From NCBI GenBank assembly GCA_009843505.1, contig VYDI01000049.1, positions 62,001 to 126,000 on the forward strand: a stretch of DNA of 64,000 nucleotides, given 5' to 3'. This stretch comes from Holophagales bacterium (GTDB lineage: Bacteria; Acidobacteriota; Thermoanaerobaculia; Multivoradales; Multivoraceae). Each line of letters begins with the position of its first letter. The stretch's first letter is position 1. Made by a program: the position numbers and the translations under genes. Below the pieces are notes generated by a model. That model worked only from the letters and a program-made list of their open reading frames with translations, was not told the origin of the DNA and ran no database searches. Below, piece by piece: positions 47,009-56,222 of this stretch.

Positions 47009-48589
47009 ATGAATCAGAGAGCGCCCCGCATCCTGACCGCGACCCTCGTCCCGGCCGCGGCCCTCGCCGTAGCCCTCGTCGGGACAGCCCCGGCCGCCGC
47101 TGCCGACGAGCCGACCTACACGCGCGACGTAGCACCCATCTTCTTCAAGAACTGCGTGCAGTGCCACCGGACCGGCGAGGTCGCCCCGATGTCCCTGATG
47201 ACCTACCGGGAGGCACGGCCCTGGGCCCGCTCGATCGCACGCGCCGTCGAGAACCGCGACATGCCGCCGTGGAGCGGCGAGTCCGACAAGCACGTCTGGT
47301 CGAACGACCTCTCGCTGACCGACAGCGAGATCGAGACGATCGTGACCTGGGCCAAGTCCGGCGCTCCGCAGGGCGACCCCGCCGACCTGCCCGAAGCGCC
47401 GACCTTCCCGAAGGGCTGGAAGCTCGGCGAGCCCGACTTCGTCGTCACGCTCGACAGCATCGAGGTGCCGGCCGAAGGCGACGATCTCTTCCCGCAACAG
47501 GTGATCGACGTCGACCTGGGCGAGCCGCGCTGGATCCGCGCCATCGAGTTCCTGCCCGAGGACTCCCGCGTTACCCATCACTTCCTGACGACCTACGTGA
47601 GCGAGCTGAACGAGGGCGACGCCGCCGCCTCCGGCGTCCTCGGCATCTGGACGGCCGGCATGCCGCCCTATGTCTTCCCGGACGGCGTCGGCCGCCGCTT
47701 CGGCTCGAAGATCCGCATTCTGGTCGACCAGCACTACCATCCGATCGGCGAAGCGACCCGCGACGCCTCCAGGATCGGGCTCCACTTCGGCGAGGGCGAA
47801 CTCGAGAAGGAAGTCATCACGATTCCGGTGACCAACACCGGCCTGCGCATCCCGCCGGGCGCCGGCCACCACGCCGAGAACGCCCACTACCTGTTCGACA
47901 AGGACGTCCAGATCCTCGCCTTCAGCCCGCACATGCACGTCCGCGGCAAGGCGATGAGCTACGAGGTCACCTACCCGGACGGCTCGAAGGAGATGCTGCT
48001 GGACGTGCCGAACTACGACTACAACTGGCAGTGGCTCTACTACCCGACCAGGCCGATCGACATTCCGGCCGGCAGCCGCCTCGACGTCACCGCCGTCTGG
48101 GACAACTCCGAGGAGAACCCGGCCAACCCGGACCCGACGCAGGAGATCATCTACCGCGGCGACACGTTCAGCGAGATGTTCAACGGCTTCATCGAGGTCA
48201 CCCGGAAGGAAGGCGTCCTTTTCGAGCAGCAGAACCAGAGAGAGCAGATCCTCGACCTGCTGGCGCTGCACCCGGCGAAGGACTCCTACGTGTCCGGAGC
48301 CTTCATGGGCTTCCACGTTCCCCGTGAAGGCGAGGGCTGGCTCTACATGGGCGGCATCTACTCCATCGTCCTCGACGACTTCGAGTGGCAGGGCGACGCG
48401 TTGAAGATCACGACGCAGTTCCCGACCCTCAACGCGAGCGCCACGACGACCGTCATCGAGGGCACGCTCAACGAGCAGGGTCACCTCCAGGGAACGGTCA
48501 CGATCGGCTCGGACACGGATCAGCCGCAACGGATACCGCTGTTCGCCGAACCGGTCGGCGGCGGGACGGCGTCATCCGCCGGCCCCTAG
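47009..48589 (+). CDS. Periplasmic cytochrome c/copper type II monooxygenase-like protein
   Basis: 526 residues with a Sec signal peptide (A-P-A-A-A-A). A cytochrome c domain with C-V-Q-C-H lies near residue 50, followed by R-D-M-P-P-W, a common motif of this family. The C-terminal half is a copper type II ascorbate-dependent monooxygenase-like fold with candidate copper ligands H-H-F-L, H-Y-H-P and H-M-H-V-R-G. Possibly a haem/copper oxygenase acting on C-H bonds. AGAGG precedes ATG 47009. Complete homologue of the fragment at 1-345, with a longer C-terminus. It converges on the ABC membrane gene with a four-base overlap. Confidence 0.87.
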   Translation: MNQRAPRILTATLVPAAALAVALVGTAPAAAADEPTYTRDVAPIFFKNCVQCHRTGEVAPMSLMTYREARPWARSIARAVENRDMPPWSGESDKHVWSNDLSLTDSEIETIVTWAKSGAPQGDPADLPEAPTFPKGWKLGEPDFVVTLDSIEVPAEGDDLFPQQVIDVDLGEPRWIRAIEFLPEDSRVTHHFLTTYVSELNEGDAAASGVLGIWTAGMPPYVFPDGVGRRFGSKIRILVDQHYHPIGEATRDASRIGLHFGEGELEKEVITIPVTNTGLRIPPGAGHHAENAHYLFDKDVQILAFSPHMHVRGKAMSYEVTYPDGSKEMLLDVPNYDYNWQWLYYPTRPIDIPAGSRLDVTAVWDNSEENPANPDPTQEIIYRGDTFSEMFNGFIEVTRKEGVLFEQQNQREQILDLLALHPAKDSYVSGAFMGFHVPREGEGWLYMGGIYSIVLDDFEWQGDALKITTQFPTLNASATTTVIEGTLNEQGHLQGTVTIGSDTDQPQRIPLFAEPVGGGTASSAGP

Positions 48590-49440
48590 CCCTCCTCCGT
48601 CGCGCGATTCAGCCGGTCGCGGATCTCGCCGAGCCGTGACCATTCCTGAAGCGCGATCGGCAGCGCGATGCTCGACTCCACGAACTCCCAGGAGTAGCTG
48701 AGAATCGCGAAGATCGCGCCGGCCGTGATCATCGGGATCGTCGCGGAGATCCACACGTTGCCGAGGACGAAGGCGAACATGGCGGCGAAGATCCCGCCGT
48801 AGAGGACGGCCTCCGTGTCCGACAGACGGACTTCGCTTCGGCGCAGCTTCCTCAGGTGCCCCACGAGCGACTCCAGGCGGCGCTGCTCCAGGATCGAAAC
48901 CTGGAGTTCGGTCTGCGCGTTCAGTTCGCCGTTCAACCGGTAGAAGCGGCGGTGGAACAGCGCGTAGACCAGAACGATCGCGGCCAGCGCGCCGAGAGCC
49001 GCGAGACCCAAACGGCGGTCGAAGCCGAAGAGGACAGCGATGCTCACCAGCAGTTGCACCACCCCGGTGAGCACCCCGGGCACGTGCCCTTCGAGGAAGT
49101 CGACCATCTCCCGACTCATGTTGAGGCGCGCGTTGAGCCGAGAGACCGGCGCCTCCTGCGACCGGCGAACGAGCTCTCCTCCGAATCGAACCCTGATCGT
49201 TCCGTAGCAACGGGTGTCATAGAAGCGCCGGACAGTGGCGACCACGATCAGCGCCGACAGGATCGCGGCCACCTCCCACAGGGCGCTCGGGCGGCGCTCC
49301 AGAAGGGCGTCGATGGCGCGGCCGATGAACAGCGGCACCAGGGCCCAGAGCAGGTTCTCGAGCAGGACGAGGAACCAGGTAACGAGAATGCGTCCCCTGA
49401 AGTTGCGGAACAGGAGACCAACGCCGAGAGCACCTTCCAT
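48586..49440 (-). CDS. ABC transporter six-transmembrane domain protein without ATPase
   Basis: 284 residues covering only the membrane half of an exporter: five or six hydrophobic helices, starting with I-L-V-T-W-F-L-V-L-L-E-N-L-L and ending soon after the sixth. No Walker motifs are present and the frame stops cleanly, so this is not a 3' truncation by frameshift that I can see. It fits the PF13748-like family of stand-alone ABC membrane regions. Start ATG 49440 has GGGGAAG upstream; the frame to 49713 has no support. Divergent from the serine dehydratase gene. It may need an ATPase from elsewhere or work as a channel. Confidence 0.78.
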   Translation of the reverse strand: MEGALGVGLLFRNFRGRILVTWFLVLLENLLWALVPLFIGRAIDALLERRPSALWEVAAILSALIVVATVRRFYDTRCYGTIRVRFGGELVRRSQEAPVSRLNARLNMSREMVDFLEGHVPGVLTGVVQLLVSIAVLFGFDRRLGLAALGALAAIVLVYALFHRRFYRLNGELNAQTELQVSILEQRRLESLVGHLRKLRRSEVRLSDTEAVLYGGIFAAMFAFVLGNVWISATIPMITAGAIFAILSYSWEFVESSIALPIALQEWSRLGEIRDRLNRATEEG

Positions 49441-49532
49441 CTGTCTTCCCCCGCGGTGTTGAAGGGTCCAAACCGCTAGTGTCGCGAGGCTACCGGCCCC
49501 GTCCGGGGCCAAGCGCCGCGAAAGATCCAGAA

Positions 49533-49559
49533 CCGGCGCTTCCCGCCCGCGTACCCAGT
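49533..49559 (+). repeat. Palindromic repeat, copy 8 (decayed)
   Basis: Only CCGGCGCTTC, a damaged second arm and the tail GTACCCAGT remain. It lies in the divergent gap upstream of the serine dehydratase gene and looks like an old, shortened copy. Confidence 0.6.
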
Positions 49560-49588
49560 TTCCGCCGCACTGGTTCCCAGGACCTCTC

Positions 49589-50512
49589 ATGCAGCCGCTG
49601 CACATCGACACGCCGCTCTTCGAGTCGCGGCCGCTGTCCATGCAGGCCGGCCGGAGCGTCTGGCTGAAGCTCGACGCGCTGCAGCCGCCCGGCTCGTTCA
49701 AGATCCGGGGCATCGGCCACGCCTGCCAGGAGTACGTTCAGCGGGGCGCCGGGCGCCTGATCTCGTCATCCGGCGGCAATGCCGGAATCGCGGTCGCCTA
49801 CGCCGGGCGGCTTCTCTCGGTGCCCGTCCTCATCGTGGTTCCCGAGACCACCTCCGAGCTGGCCAGGGCACTGATCCGGCGCGAAGGCGCCGAAGTCGTC
49901 GTCCACGGCGATTCCTGGCAGGAGGCGAATGAACTGGCCGAATCGAGGGTCGAGGAGTCGGATGTCCTGGTTCATCCGTTCGACGACCCGCTTGTCTGGC
50001 GGGGCCACTCCACCCTGATCGACGAGGTCGCGGGGTCGGGGGTCAAGCCCGGCGCCCTGGTCGTCTCCGTCGGCGGCGGCGGACTGCTGTGCGGCCTGGT
50101 CGAGGGGATGAGGCGGCACGGCTGGTCCGACGTCCCGGTGATCGCGGTGGAAACGGACGGCGCCGACTCTCTGGCTCAGTCGATGCGAGCGGGCCACCGG
50201 ATCGAGCTACCCGCCATCACCAGCCTCGCCATCACGCTGGGGGCCAAGAAGGTCTGCCAACGGGCGTTCGACTGCACCAGGGATCATCCACTTCGGAGCA
50301 TCGTGGTGTCGGATCGGTCCGCCGTCGCCGCATGTCAGCGGTTCCTCGCCGAGCACCGGGTGGTCGTCGAGCCGGCGTGCGGCGCATCGCTCGCCGCCGT
50401 GTACGACGGCGCACCGGAGCTGGACGACTTCGAGACCGTCCTGGTCGTCGTTTGCGGCGGCGCGACGACGACGCTCGAACAGTTGGAAGAATGGGCTGAT
50501 GGCGATGCGTGA
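49589..50512 (+). CDS. PLP-dependent serine/threonine dehydratase-like enzyme
   Basis: 307 residues, fold-type II PLP enzyme. Lys38 in P-P-G-S-F-K-I-R-G is the Schiff-base residue. S-S-S-G-G-N-A-G is the substrate loop and V-G-G-G-G-L-L-C-G is the phosphate-binding glycine loop. The P-G-S-F-K start and compact length without an ACT domain resemble catabolic L-serine dehydratase of the animal type, which deaminates serine (or threonine) to pyruvate (or 2-oxobutanoate). Its last 14 bases overlap the next hydrolase gene, giving a co-transcribed set with the hydrolase and D-aminoacylase; amino-acid scavenging is the shared theme. Confidence 0.88.
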   Translation: MQPLHIDTPLFESRPLSMQAGRSVWLKLDALQPPGSFKIRGIGHACQEYVQRGAGRLISSSGGNAGIAVAYAGRLLSVPVLIVVPETTSELARALIRREGAEVVVHGDSWQEANELAESRVEESDVLVHPFDDPLVWRGHSTLIDEVAGSGVKPGALVVSVGGGGLLCGLVEGMRRHGWSDVPVIAVETDGADSLAQSMRAGHRIELPAITSLAITLGAKKVCQRAFDCTRDHPLRSIVVSDRSAVAACQRFLAEHRVVVEPACGASLAAVYDGAPELDDFETVLVVVCGGATTTLEQLEEWADGDA

Positions 50513-51974
50513 TGAAGTCCTGCTGGTTGTCCTCGTGCTCGCCGCCGCTTGCGCCGGCTCAGGGGAGCCTCCCGCCGGCGTGGAAACCGGCGCCGACAAT
50601 CCAGCCATCGACACGATCTTCGCCCCGTGGAACAAGCCCGGTTCACCGGGATGCGCGCTCGCCGTGGCGCGTGACGGTGAGTTCGTCTACACGCGCGGCT
50701 ACGGCTACGCCAACCTCGACTACGACATTCCGGTCACGCCGCAGACAGTCTTCGACGTCGCCTCGGTGACCAAGCAGTTCGTCGCCGCGGTCGCCAACCT
50801 GCTGGCTCAGGACGGCACGGTCTCGCTCGACGACGGGGTCCGCGTGTGGCTTCCGGAACTGCCCGAGTACGCCTCGCCGGTCACCCTGCGGCACCTGATC
50901 CACCACACGGGCGGCCTGCGCGACTATCTGAACCTCTTCCCGCTCGCCGGCAGCCACGACTACTACGCCGTCTCCCGCGAGCAACTCCTGGCGATGATGT
51001 CGCGGCAGCGCGCGCCGGTGTTCTCGCCGGGCGAGCGCTACGAGTACAGCAACACCGGCTACATGCTTCTGGCCCACGCTCTCGAGCGCGCCGCCGGCAA
51101 GTCGTTGGGCGAACTGGCCCACGAGCGGATCTTCGAACCGCTCGGGATGGACGGCAGCCTGATGTACGAGAACCGCGAGGTGATCATTCCGCGGCGCGCC
51201 ACGGGCTACCACCGGGACGACGACGGCCGCCTGCGAGTCGTGCACAACTACGACTTCGAGATCGCCGGCGACGGCCAGCTCTACACGACCGTCGAGGACC
51301 TGCTGCGCTGGGACGAATACCTGCACGGCGCCGACAAGCCGGCGATCCATCAGTCGATGCTTACCGAGGGGACGCTCAGCAACGGCGAGCCAATCGAGTA
51401 CGCCCACGGCATCACCCTCGGTGAGTATCGCGGCCTTCGGACCGTGGGGCACGGTGGGCACTCCTGGGGGTTTCTGACCGAGCTCAGGCGGTACGTGGAG
51501 CCGGGCCTGTCGATCGCCGTCTCCTGCAACGCCGAGTACGGGGATCCCGGAGAGTTGGCGCGGCGGGTCGCCGACCACTACCTGGCGGACCAGCTCGGGC
51601 CCGAAGAAGGCGACGACGAGGAGGACGATGCCGACGACGAGGACGAGGACTCGCCTGCCGCTCCATCCCTGTCATCCGCCGAGCTGGCCGCGTTCGCCGG
51701 CAGCTTCTTCTCGGCCGAGTTGGACGCCACCTACCGCTTCGCCGCCGGTGATGAAGGGCTCACGCTGCGCGTCGAGCAGCAACCCGCGCTTGAAGTGCAA
51801 CCGGTCGCCGAGGATGAGTTCCGGGTCGAGTTCGAGAGCCGCGGATGGGCGGCGTCGCCGGCGCGGCTGGAGTTCCAGCGTGACGACGCTGGCGCGGTCA
51901 CCGGGTTCAGCCTGAGTTCGGGGTCGGAACGCGGACTGGTATTCGAGAAGCTGCCGGCGCTGGAGGTCCGATGA
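50499..51974 (+). CDS. Beta-lactamase-fold serine hydrolase lipoprotein
   Basis: 491 residues. A lipoprotein signal (L-A-A-A-C18) precedes the class C fold. The motifs are Ser89-Val-Thr-Lys92, Y-S-N and a late H-G-G-H-S-W-G. A very acidic linker (E-E-G-D-D-E-E-D-D-A-D-D-E-D-E-D, near residue 375) joins the C-terminal beta domain. It is paralogous to the gene at 3190, with about the same architecture. Probably a D-peptidase or esterase of the periplasm. Followed by a D-aminoacylase, which would fit turnover of D-amino-acid peptides such as peptidoglycan fragments. ATG 50499 or 50505 are both possible. Confidence 0.85.
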   Translation: MAMRDEVLLVVLVLAAACAGSGEPPAGVETGADNPAIDTIFAPWNKPGSPGCALAVARDGEFVYTRGYGYANLDYDIPVTPQTVFDVASVTKQFVAAVANLLAQDGTVSLDDGVRVWLPELPEYASPVTLRHLIHHTGGLRDYLNLFPLAGSHDYYAVSREQLLAMMSRQRAPVFSPGERYEYSNTGYMLLAHALERAAGKSLGELAHERIFEPLGMDGSLMYENREVIIPRRATGYHRDDDGRLRVVHNYDFEIAGDGQLYTTVEDLLRWDEYLHGADKPAIHQSMLTEGTLSNGEPIEYAHGITLGEYRGLRTVGHGGHSWGFLTELRRYVEPGLSIAVSCNAEYGDPGELARRVADHYLADQLGPEEGDDEEDDADDEDEDSPAAPSLSSAELAAFAGSFFSAELDATYRFAAGDEGLTLRVEQQPALEVQPVAEDEFRVEFESRGWAASPARLEFQRDDAGAVTGFSLSSGSERGLVFEKLPALEVR

Positions 51975-51988
51975 CGACGGGGTTACAG

Positions 51989-52015
51989 ACTGGGTGCGCC
52001 GGCGTCCTCGCCGGC
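51989..52015 (-). repeat. Palindromic repeat, copy 9, reverse, in frame with D-aminoacylase
   Basis: The inverted tail ACTGGGTG, then the second hairpin with a TCCT loop; the first hairpin is degenerate. It lies between an ATGA-coupled ATG (51971) and the probable true start of the D-aminoacylase and is open in the same frame. Confidence 0.8.
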
Positions 52016-52048
52016 TTTCACGGGCGACGCCGCGGAGCGGTGGCGACC

Positions 52049-53590
52049 GTGAGGAGAACGCGCGAGGCGGCAACCTCGCTCCTTTGCGGCGCGGCCCTGC
52101 TGCTCAGCGCCGGCCTCGCCTTCACGGCCTGCGCCCCCGGCGACCCGGCACGAACCACCACAATCATCGTCCACGCCCGCGTCATCGACGGCAGCGGGGA
52201 TCAGTCCCGGGACGTCAACGTCCGCATCGAGGGCGACCGCATCGCCGCCGTCGGCGACTTCGAGCCGGCCGCCGGGGACACCGTCGTCAACGCGGACGGC
52301 CTGGTCCTCGCCCCTGGCTTCATCGACGTCCACAGTCACCACGACTCCAGGCTGTTCGAGTTGCCGGAGGCTCTGGCGGCGGTCAACCAGGGCATCACCA
52401 CGATCGTGGCCGGGCAGGACGGAGGTCACCAGTACCCGCTCGCCGAGTTCTTCGCCCAGCTCGAGGCATCGCCCGCCGCCGTCAACGTGGCGTCCTACGC
52501 CGGTTTCGGGACCTTCCGCGAAGAGGTCATGGGCGAGGACTACCAACGCCACGCAACGCCGGACGAGGTAGCCGAAATGAAGGCTCTGCTGCGGACCGAA
52601 CTCGAGGCGGGCGCGCTGGGACTCTCGTCCGGGCTCGAGTACGACCCGGGATCCTTCTCCACCACCGAAGAGGTGATCGAACTCGCCCGGTTGGCGGCCG
52701 CCCACGGGGGCACCTACATCAGCCACATCCGCAGCGAGGACCGCTACTTCTGGGAAGCGATCGAGGAGATCATCCGGATCGGCCGGGAGGCCGACCTGCC
52801 TGTCCAGGTGACCCACATGAAGCTCGCCATGAACAACTGGTGGGGCCAGGCCGAGCGGCTCCTCACGAGACTGGACGAGGCCAGGGCCTCAGGCGTCGAG
52901 ATCACGGCCGACATCTACCCCTACCGGGCCTGGGCCACGTCCTTCACCTGGCTCACGACCGTGTTTCCCGATCGGGATCTCGACCGGCGGGACGGCGCGG
53001 AGTACATCCTTCGCGACCTGCTGTCGCCGAACGACGTCCTCCTGCCCGACTTCCTGCCGGAGCCGGCCTACAACGGCCTGACCCTGGCCGAGATCGCCGA
53101 AGTCCGCGGCTCCGACGTGGAGACGACCCTGATGGACCTGCTCAAGGCCGACACCGAGATGGGCAGCGAATCCCTGATGATCGGTTTCGCCATGGACGAA
53201 CCCGACATCGAGGCCATCATGGCCTGGCCGCACGCCGTGATCTGCAGCGACGGCGGCCTCGACGGTTCCCATCCGCGCGGCTTCGGCGCCTTCACCCGCT
53301 TCCTCGGCCGCTACGTCCGCGAACGCAACGTCGTCAGTCTCGAGGAGGGCATCCGCAAGATGACCTCGCTCGCAGCCGAGCACCTGGGCATCACGGATCG
53401 CGGTTCGATCGCGAAGGGCCACTACGCCGACCTCGTCCTGTTCGATCCCGAGACCGTCATCGACCGTTCGACCTACGAGGACCCGCACCTTCCCTCCGCG
53501 GGGATCGAGAAGGTGTGGGTCAACGGCGAAGTCGTGTTCGACGGCGGCGAAACGACCGGCAACCGGCCCGGCAGGGTGATCAGAAGGTGA
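52049..53590 (+). CDS. N-acyl-D-amino acid deacylase (D-aminoacylase) family amidohydrolase
   Basis: 513 residues from GTG 52049. A lipoprotein-like signal ends in A-F-T-A-C. The amidohydrolase barrel shows the metal motif D-V-H-S-H-H-D, then C-to-E-like ligand regions, I-S-H-I-R-S-E (His ligand), V-T-H-M-K (His ligand) and C-S-D-G (catalytic Asp). Removes acyl groups from D-amino acids. The frame is open back to ATG 51971, which overlaps the upstream stop as ATGA. In that case residues 5-20 would be encoded by a palindromic repeat ahead of the signal peptide. The 3' end overlaps the TonB receptor gene by 11 bases. Confidence 0.88.
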   Translation: MRRTREAATSLLCGAALLLSAGLAFTACAPGDPARTTTIIVHARVIDGSGDQSRDVNVRIEGDRIAAVGDFEPAAGDTVVNADGLVLAPGFIDVHSHHDSRLFELPEALAAVNQGITTIVAGQDGGHQYPLAEFFAQLEASPAAVNVASYAGFGTFREEVMGEDYQRHATPDEVAEMKALLRTELEAGALGLSSGLEYDPGSFSTTEEVIELARLAAAHGGTYISHIRSEDRYFWEAIEEIIRIGREADLPVQVTHMKLAMNNWWGQAERLLTRLDEARASGVEITADIYPYRAWATSFTWLTTVFPDRDLDRRDGAEYILRDLLSPNDVLLPDFLPEPAYNGLTLAEIAEVRGSDVETTLMDLLKADTEMGSESLMIGFAMDEPDIEAIMAWPHAVICSDGGLDGSHPRGFGAFTRFLGRYVRERNVVSLEEGIRKMTSLAAEHLGITDRGSIAKGHYADLVLFDPETVIDRSTYEDPHLPSAGIEKVWVNGEVVFDGGETTGNRPGRVIRR

Positions 53591-56120
53591 GACGCAAGGT
53601 GGCCCCCATGGTGCGCGGCGCTTCGAGGAACGTACTGCGGCTGCCGACGCGCAGCGGCGTGTTGAACGTCACGTTCTTCGTCTGCTCATCCGTCACGTTG
53701 TTGCTCCAGAGCTCCACCGCCCACTTGCCGGAGTAGCCGCCGAGCCCCACTCGCACGTTCGCCTTCGTGTTCGCCTCCTGGATGTCGAGCGCGAGGTTGG
53801 GCTGGGTGCTGGTGCGCCGGTCGTCTTCCCAGCGGCCGTTCACGGAGGCGAACACCAGGAAGCGGTCGCCGACCGTGTCGTCCCAGTTGGCGCCGAACGA
53901 GAACACGTTCTCGGGCGCGTTCGTCAGCTTCGCGCCGCACAGCGACTGGACGGAGGCCGCGTCGAGGTCGCCGGCGCAGTCGTCCGGGTACTCCGAATCG
54001 GCGAAGGTGTAGCCGAAGTTCAGCGTGACGTGCTGACCCGCGACGGCGGACAGCTCGAGCTCGGCGCCCCGGCTCTGCGCCTTCGGCACGTTGAAGGTCC
54101 GGAACTGCACGCCCGTGAACTCGAGCACCTGGAAGTCCTCGATGTCGTAGTCGAACAGCGTGGCGTTCAGGCGTACGCGGCGGTTGGCGAACTCCGACTT
54201 CACTCCCAGTTCGAGCGCGTCGATCTTCTCCGAGTCGAACCGGGGGTCGGCGCCGCCGACGGCGGCAGTCGAGTCCAGGTTGAAGCCGCCGGACTTGAAG
54301 CCGTGGGTGTAGCTCGCGTAGCCCCTCACGGTGTCGCTGAACTCGTAGACCGCCTGCGACGTGTAGACCAGTTCGTCGTCCTGGAACGTGTCCGCGAACG
54401 TCGCCGGCAGGATCGGCACGCCGGTATCCGCCGGCGTGGCAAAGGGGAAGCAGTTGAAGCCCGCGTTCAGGTTGCCGATCGTCGTCGCCACGGGCGCGAG
54501 CGGCGTTCCCGCAGCGCCCTCCGCCAGGGCCCGCGCGTTCAACAGGGTCGCAAGACAGCCGGGGTTGCTGGCGGCCGGCTGCCTGAAGCTGCCGTCCTTC
54601 GTCTCGTCGACGTACCGCAGCCCGGCGACCAGCGAGAAACGGTCCGACAGGCGGAAGGTGTTGTGCGTGAAGACCGACCACGACTCGCCTTCCTGGCGGT
54701 AGACGTTGTTCGCGAAGGCGCCTCCGACGGGGATACCGCCGGAGAAGGCAAGCGCCTGGTTGTCAGCCGCCAGCACGTCTCCGAACGTTCCCCCCGTGGC
54801 CAGGGGCACGCCGCCGAGCAGTTGCGCCGGGGCGAGCGCCGGGGCCAGGGCGTAGTTCCAAAGAATCGCATCGACGAAGGACGAGAAGTCCCCGAGGAGG
54901 CCGAGGCCGATGTGCTCGAGAATGTCCTCGCCCGAGGCGAAGCCGCCGACCAGCCAGCTCACCCGCTCCGTGTCGCCGGTGAGCCGGAACTCCTGCGTCC
55001 ACGATTCGATGTCGTCGAACGTGTCGAAACCGTTGGCGGCCTCCGGAGAGACACCGTAGACGCCAATCCCGACGAAGTCGTTCTGGATCGACGAGGCGAA
55101 GAAGTCGCGCCACGAACCCAGCCAGGTCAGGGAGACGTTGTCGGTCAGGTTGTAGTTGAGCTCGGCCGACAGTCCCTTCTGATCGAAGGGGTTGACGAAC
55201 CGTCCCGAGTTCGAGCGGCGCGCCTCGAAGGCCGACGGACCGAAGGCGGAGACGCCGCCATCGGCCGGGAGTCCGGCGGCCGCGAACGAACCGAGCGCCG
55301 CCGCCGGCGATTCGAGCAGGACGACGGCGTCGCAGCACTCCTCGTCCGCGTCCGAGTAGTCGCCGATGATCCGCAGTGATCCGCGGTCCGCGAAGTTCCA
55401 CAGCAACTGCCCGCGCAGGAGCGCCCGGTCGCGCGTGTAGCTCTCTGCTCCCGAAACGCTCTCGACGAAGCCGTCCTGGTTGCGAACGGCGGCCGAGAGC
55501 CGGTAGCCCACGCGGTCGGAAATCGGACCGCCCACGCCCGCCTGGAGATTGAAGGCGTTGAAGTTGCCCGCCGTCAGATTGAGGAAACCGGACTGGTCCG
55601 TCAGGCTCGGCCGCCGCGTGCGCAGGTTCAGCGCGCCAGCCGAGACGTTGCGGCCGAAGAGGGTGCCCTGCGGTCCGCGGAGCACCTCGATCGACTCGAC
55701 GTCGAGCTGATCGCCGAGAGCGATCCCCGGCCGGCTCAGGTAGATCCCGTCGAGGAAGACGCCGACCGAACTCTCGAGCCCGATGTTGTTGCCGGTCGTG
55801 CCGACGCCCCGAATGCGCAGCGTCGTTCCCTGCGACTCCGTCTGCGACGAGTTCATGTTGAAGCTCGACGCCAGCGTCGGCAGGTCGCGGATGTCCAGCA
55901 TGCCGGCGCGCTCGATCTGGAGCGGCGTGATCGCCGTCACCGCGATCGGTACGTCCTGCAGCGACTCCTCGCGCTTCGTCGCGGTGACCGTGATCTCCTC
56001 GACGAACAGGTCCTCGGCCGCGGCCGATTCCTGAGCGGTGTCGTCTTCCTGCGCCCACGCTCCGCCTGTGGCCAGAAACACCGGAACGAACGCATACAGA
56101 AACAGTCTTCTCAGCTTCAC
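53580..56120 (-). CDS. TonB-dependent receptor
   Basis: 846 residues. A signal peptide (A-T-G-G-A-W-A-Q) is followed by a TonB-box-like I-T-V-T-A-T-K-R and the plug (R-D-L-P-T-L-A-S-S-F, R-G-V-G-T, V-E-V-L-R-G-P-Q-G-T-L-F-G-R-N). The barrel ends L-R-L-T-F. Unlike the 41819 receptor it lacks the regulatory-like N-terminal domain. The V-T-A-T-K-R-E-E-S-L-Q-D-V-P-I-A-V start is typical of receptors of oligotrophic proteobacteria and acidobacteria. GTG 56120, with AAGGGGG upstream, is preferred; the frame to 56186 is unsupported. The quinoprotein gene lies upstream on the same strand, 102 bases away. Confidence 0.9.
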   Translation of the reverse strand: MKLRRLFLYAFVPVFLATGGAWAQEDDTAQESAAAEDLFVEEITVTATKREESLQDVPIAVTAITPLQIERAGMLDIRDLPTLASSFNMNSSQTESQGTTLRIRGVGTTGNNIGLESSVGVFLDGIYLSRPGIALGDQLDVESIEVLRGPQGTLFGRNVSAGALNLRTRRPSLTDQSGFLNLTAGNFNAFNLQAGVGGPISDRVGYRLSAAVRNQDGFVESVSGAESYTRDRALLRGQLLWNFADRGSLRIIGDYSDADEECCDAVVLLESPAAALGSFAAAGLPADGGVSAFGPSAFEARRSNSGRFVNPFDQKGLSAELNYNLTDNVSLTWLGSWRDFFASSIQNDFVGIGVYGVSPEAANGFDTFDDIESWTQEFRLTGDTERVSWLVGGFASGEDILEHIGLGLLGDFSSFVDAILWNYALAPALAPAQLLGGVPLATGGTFGDVLAADNQALAFSGGIPVGGAFANNVYRQEGESWSVFTHNTFRLSDRFSLVAGLRYVDETKDGSFRQPAASNPGCLATLLNARALAEGAAGTPLAPVATTIGNLNAGFNCFPFATPADTGVPILPATFADTFQDDELVYTSQAVYEFSDTVRGYASYTHGFKSGGFNLDSTAAVGGADPRFDSEKIDALELGVKSEFANRRVRLNATLFDYDIEDFQVLEFTGVQFRTFNVPKAQSRGAELELSAVAGQHVTLNFGYTFADSEYPDDCAGDLDAASVQSLCGAKLTNAPENVFSFGANWDDTVGDRFLVFASVNGRWEDDRRTSTQPNLALDIQEANTKANVRVGLGGYSGKWAVELWSNNVTDEQTKNVTFNTPLRVGSRSTFLEAPRTMGATLRLTF

Positions 56121-56222
56121 GGATGTGCCCCCTTGGAGTAGTCCATTGCAGAGGGGCCGCCGCAACGAGTGTCTTCCGGCCAACACCGGCAGGAGAGCGG
56201 CTATTCCATCGAGGAGCGCCTT

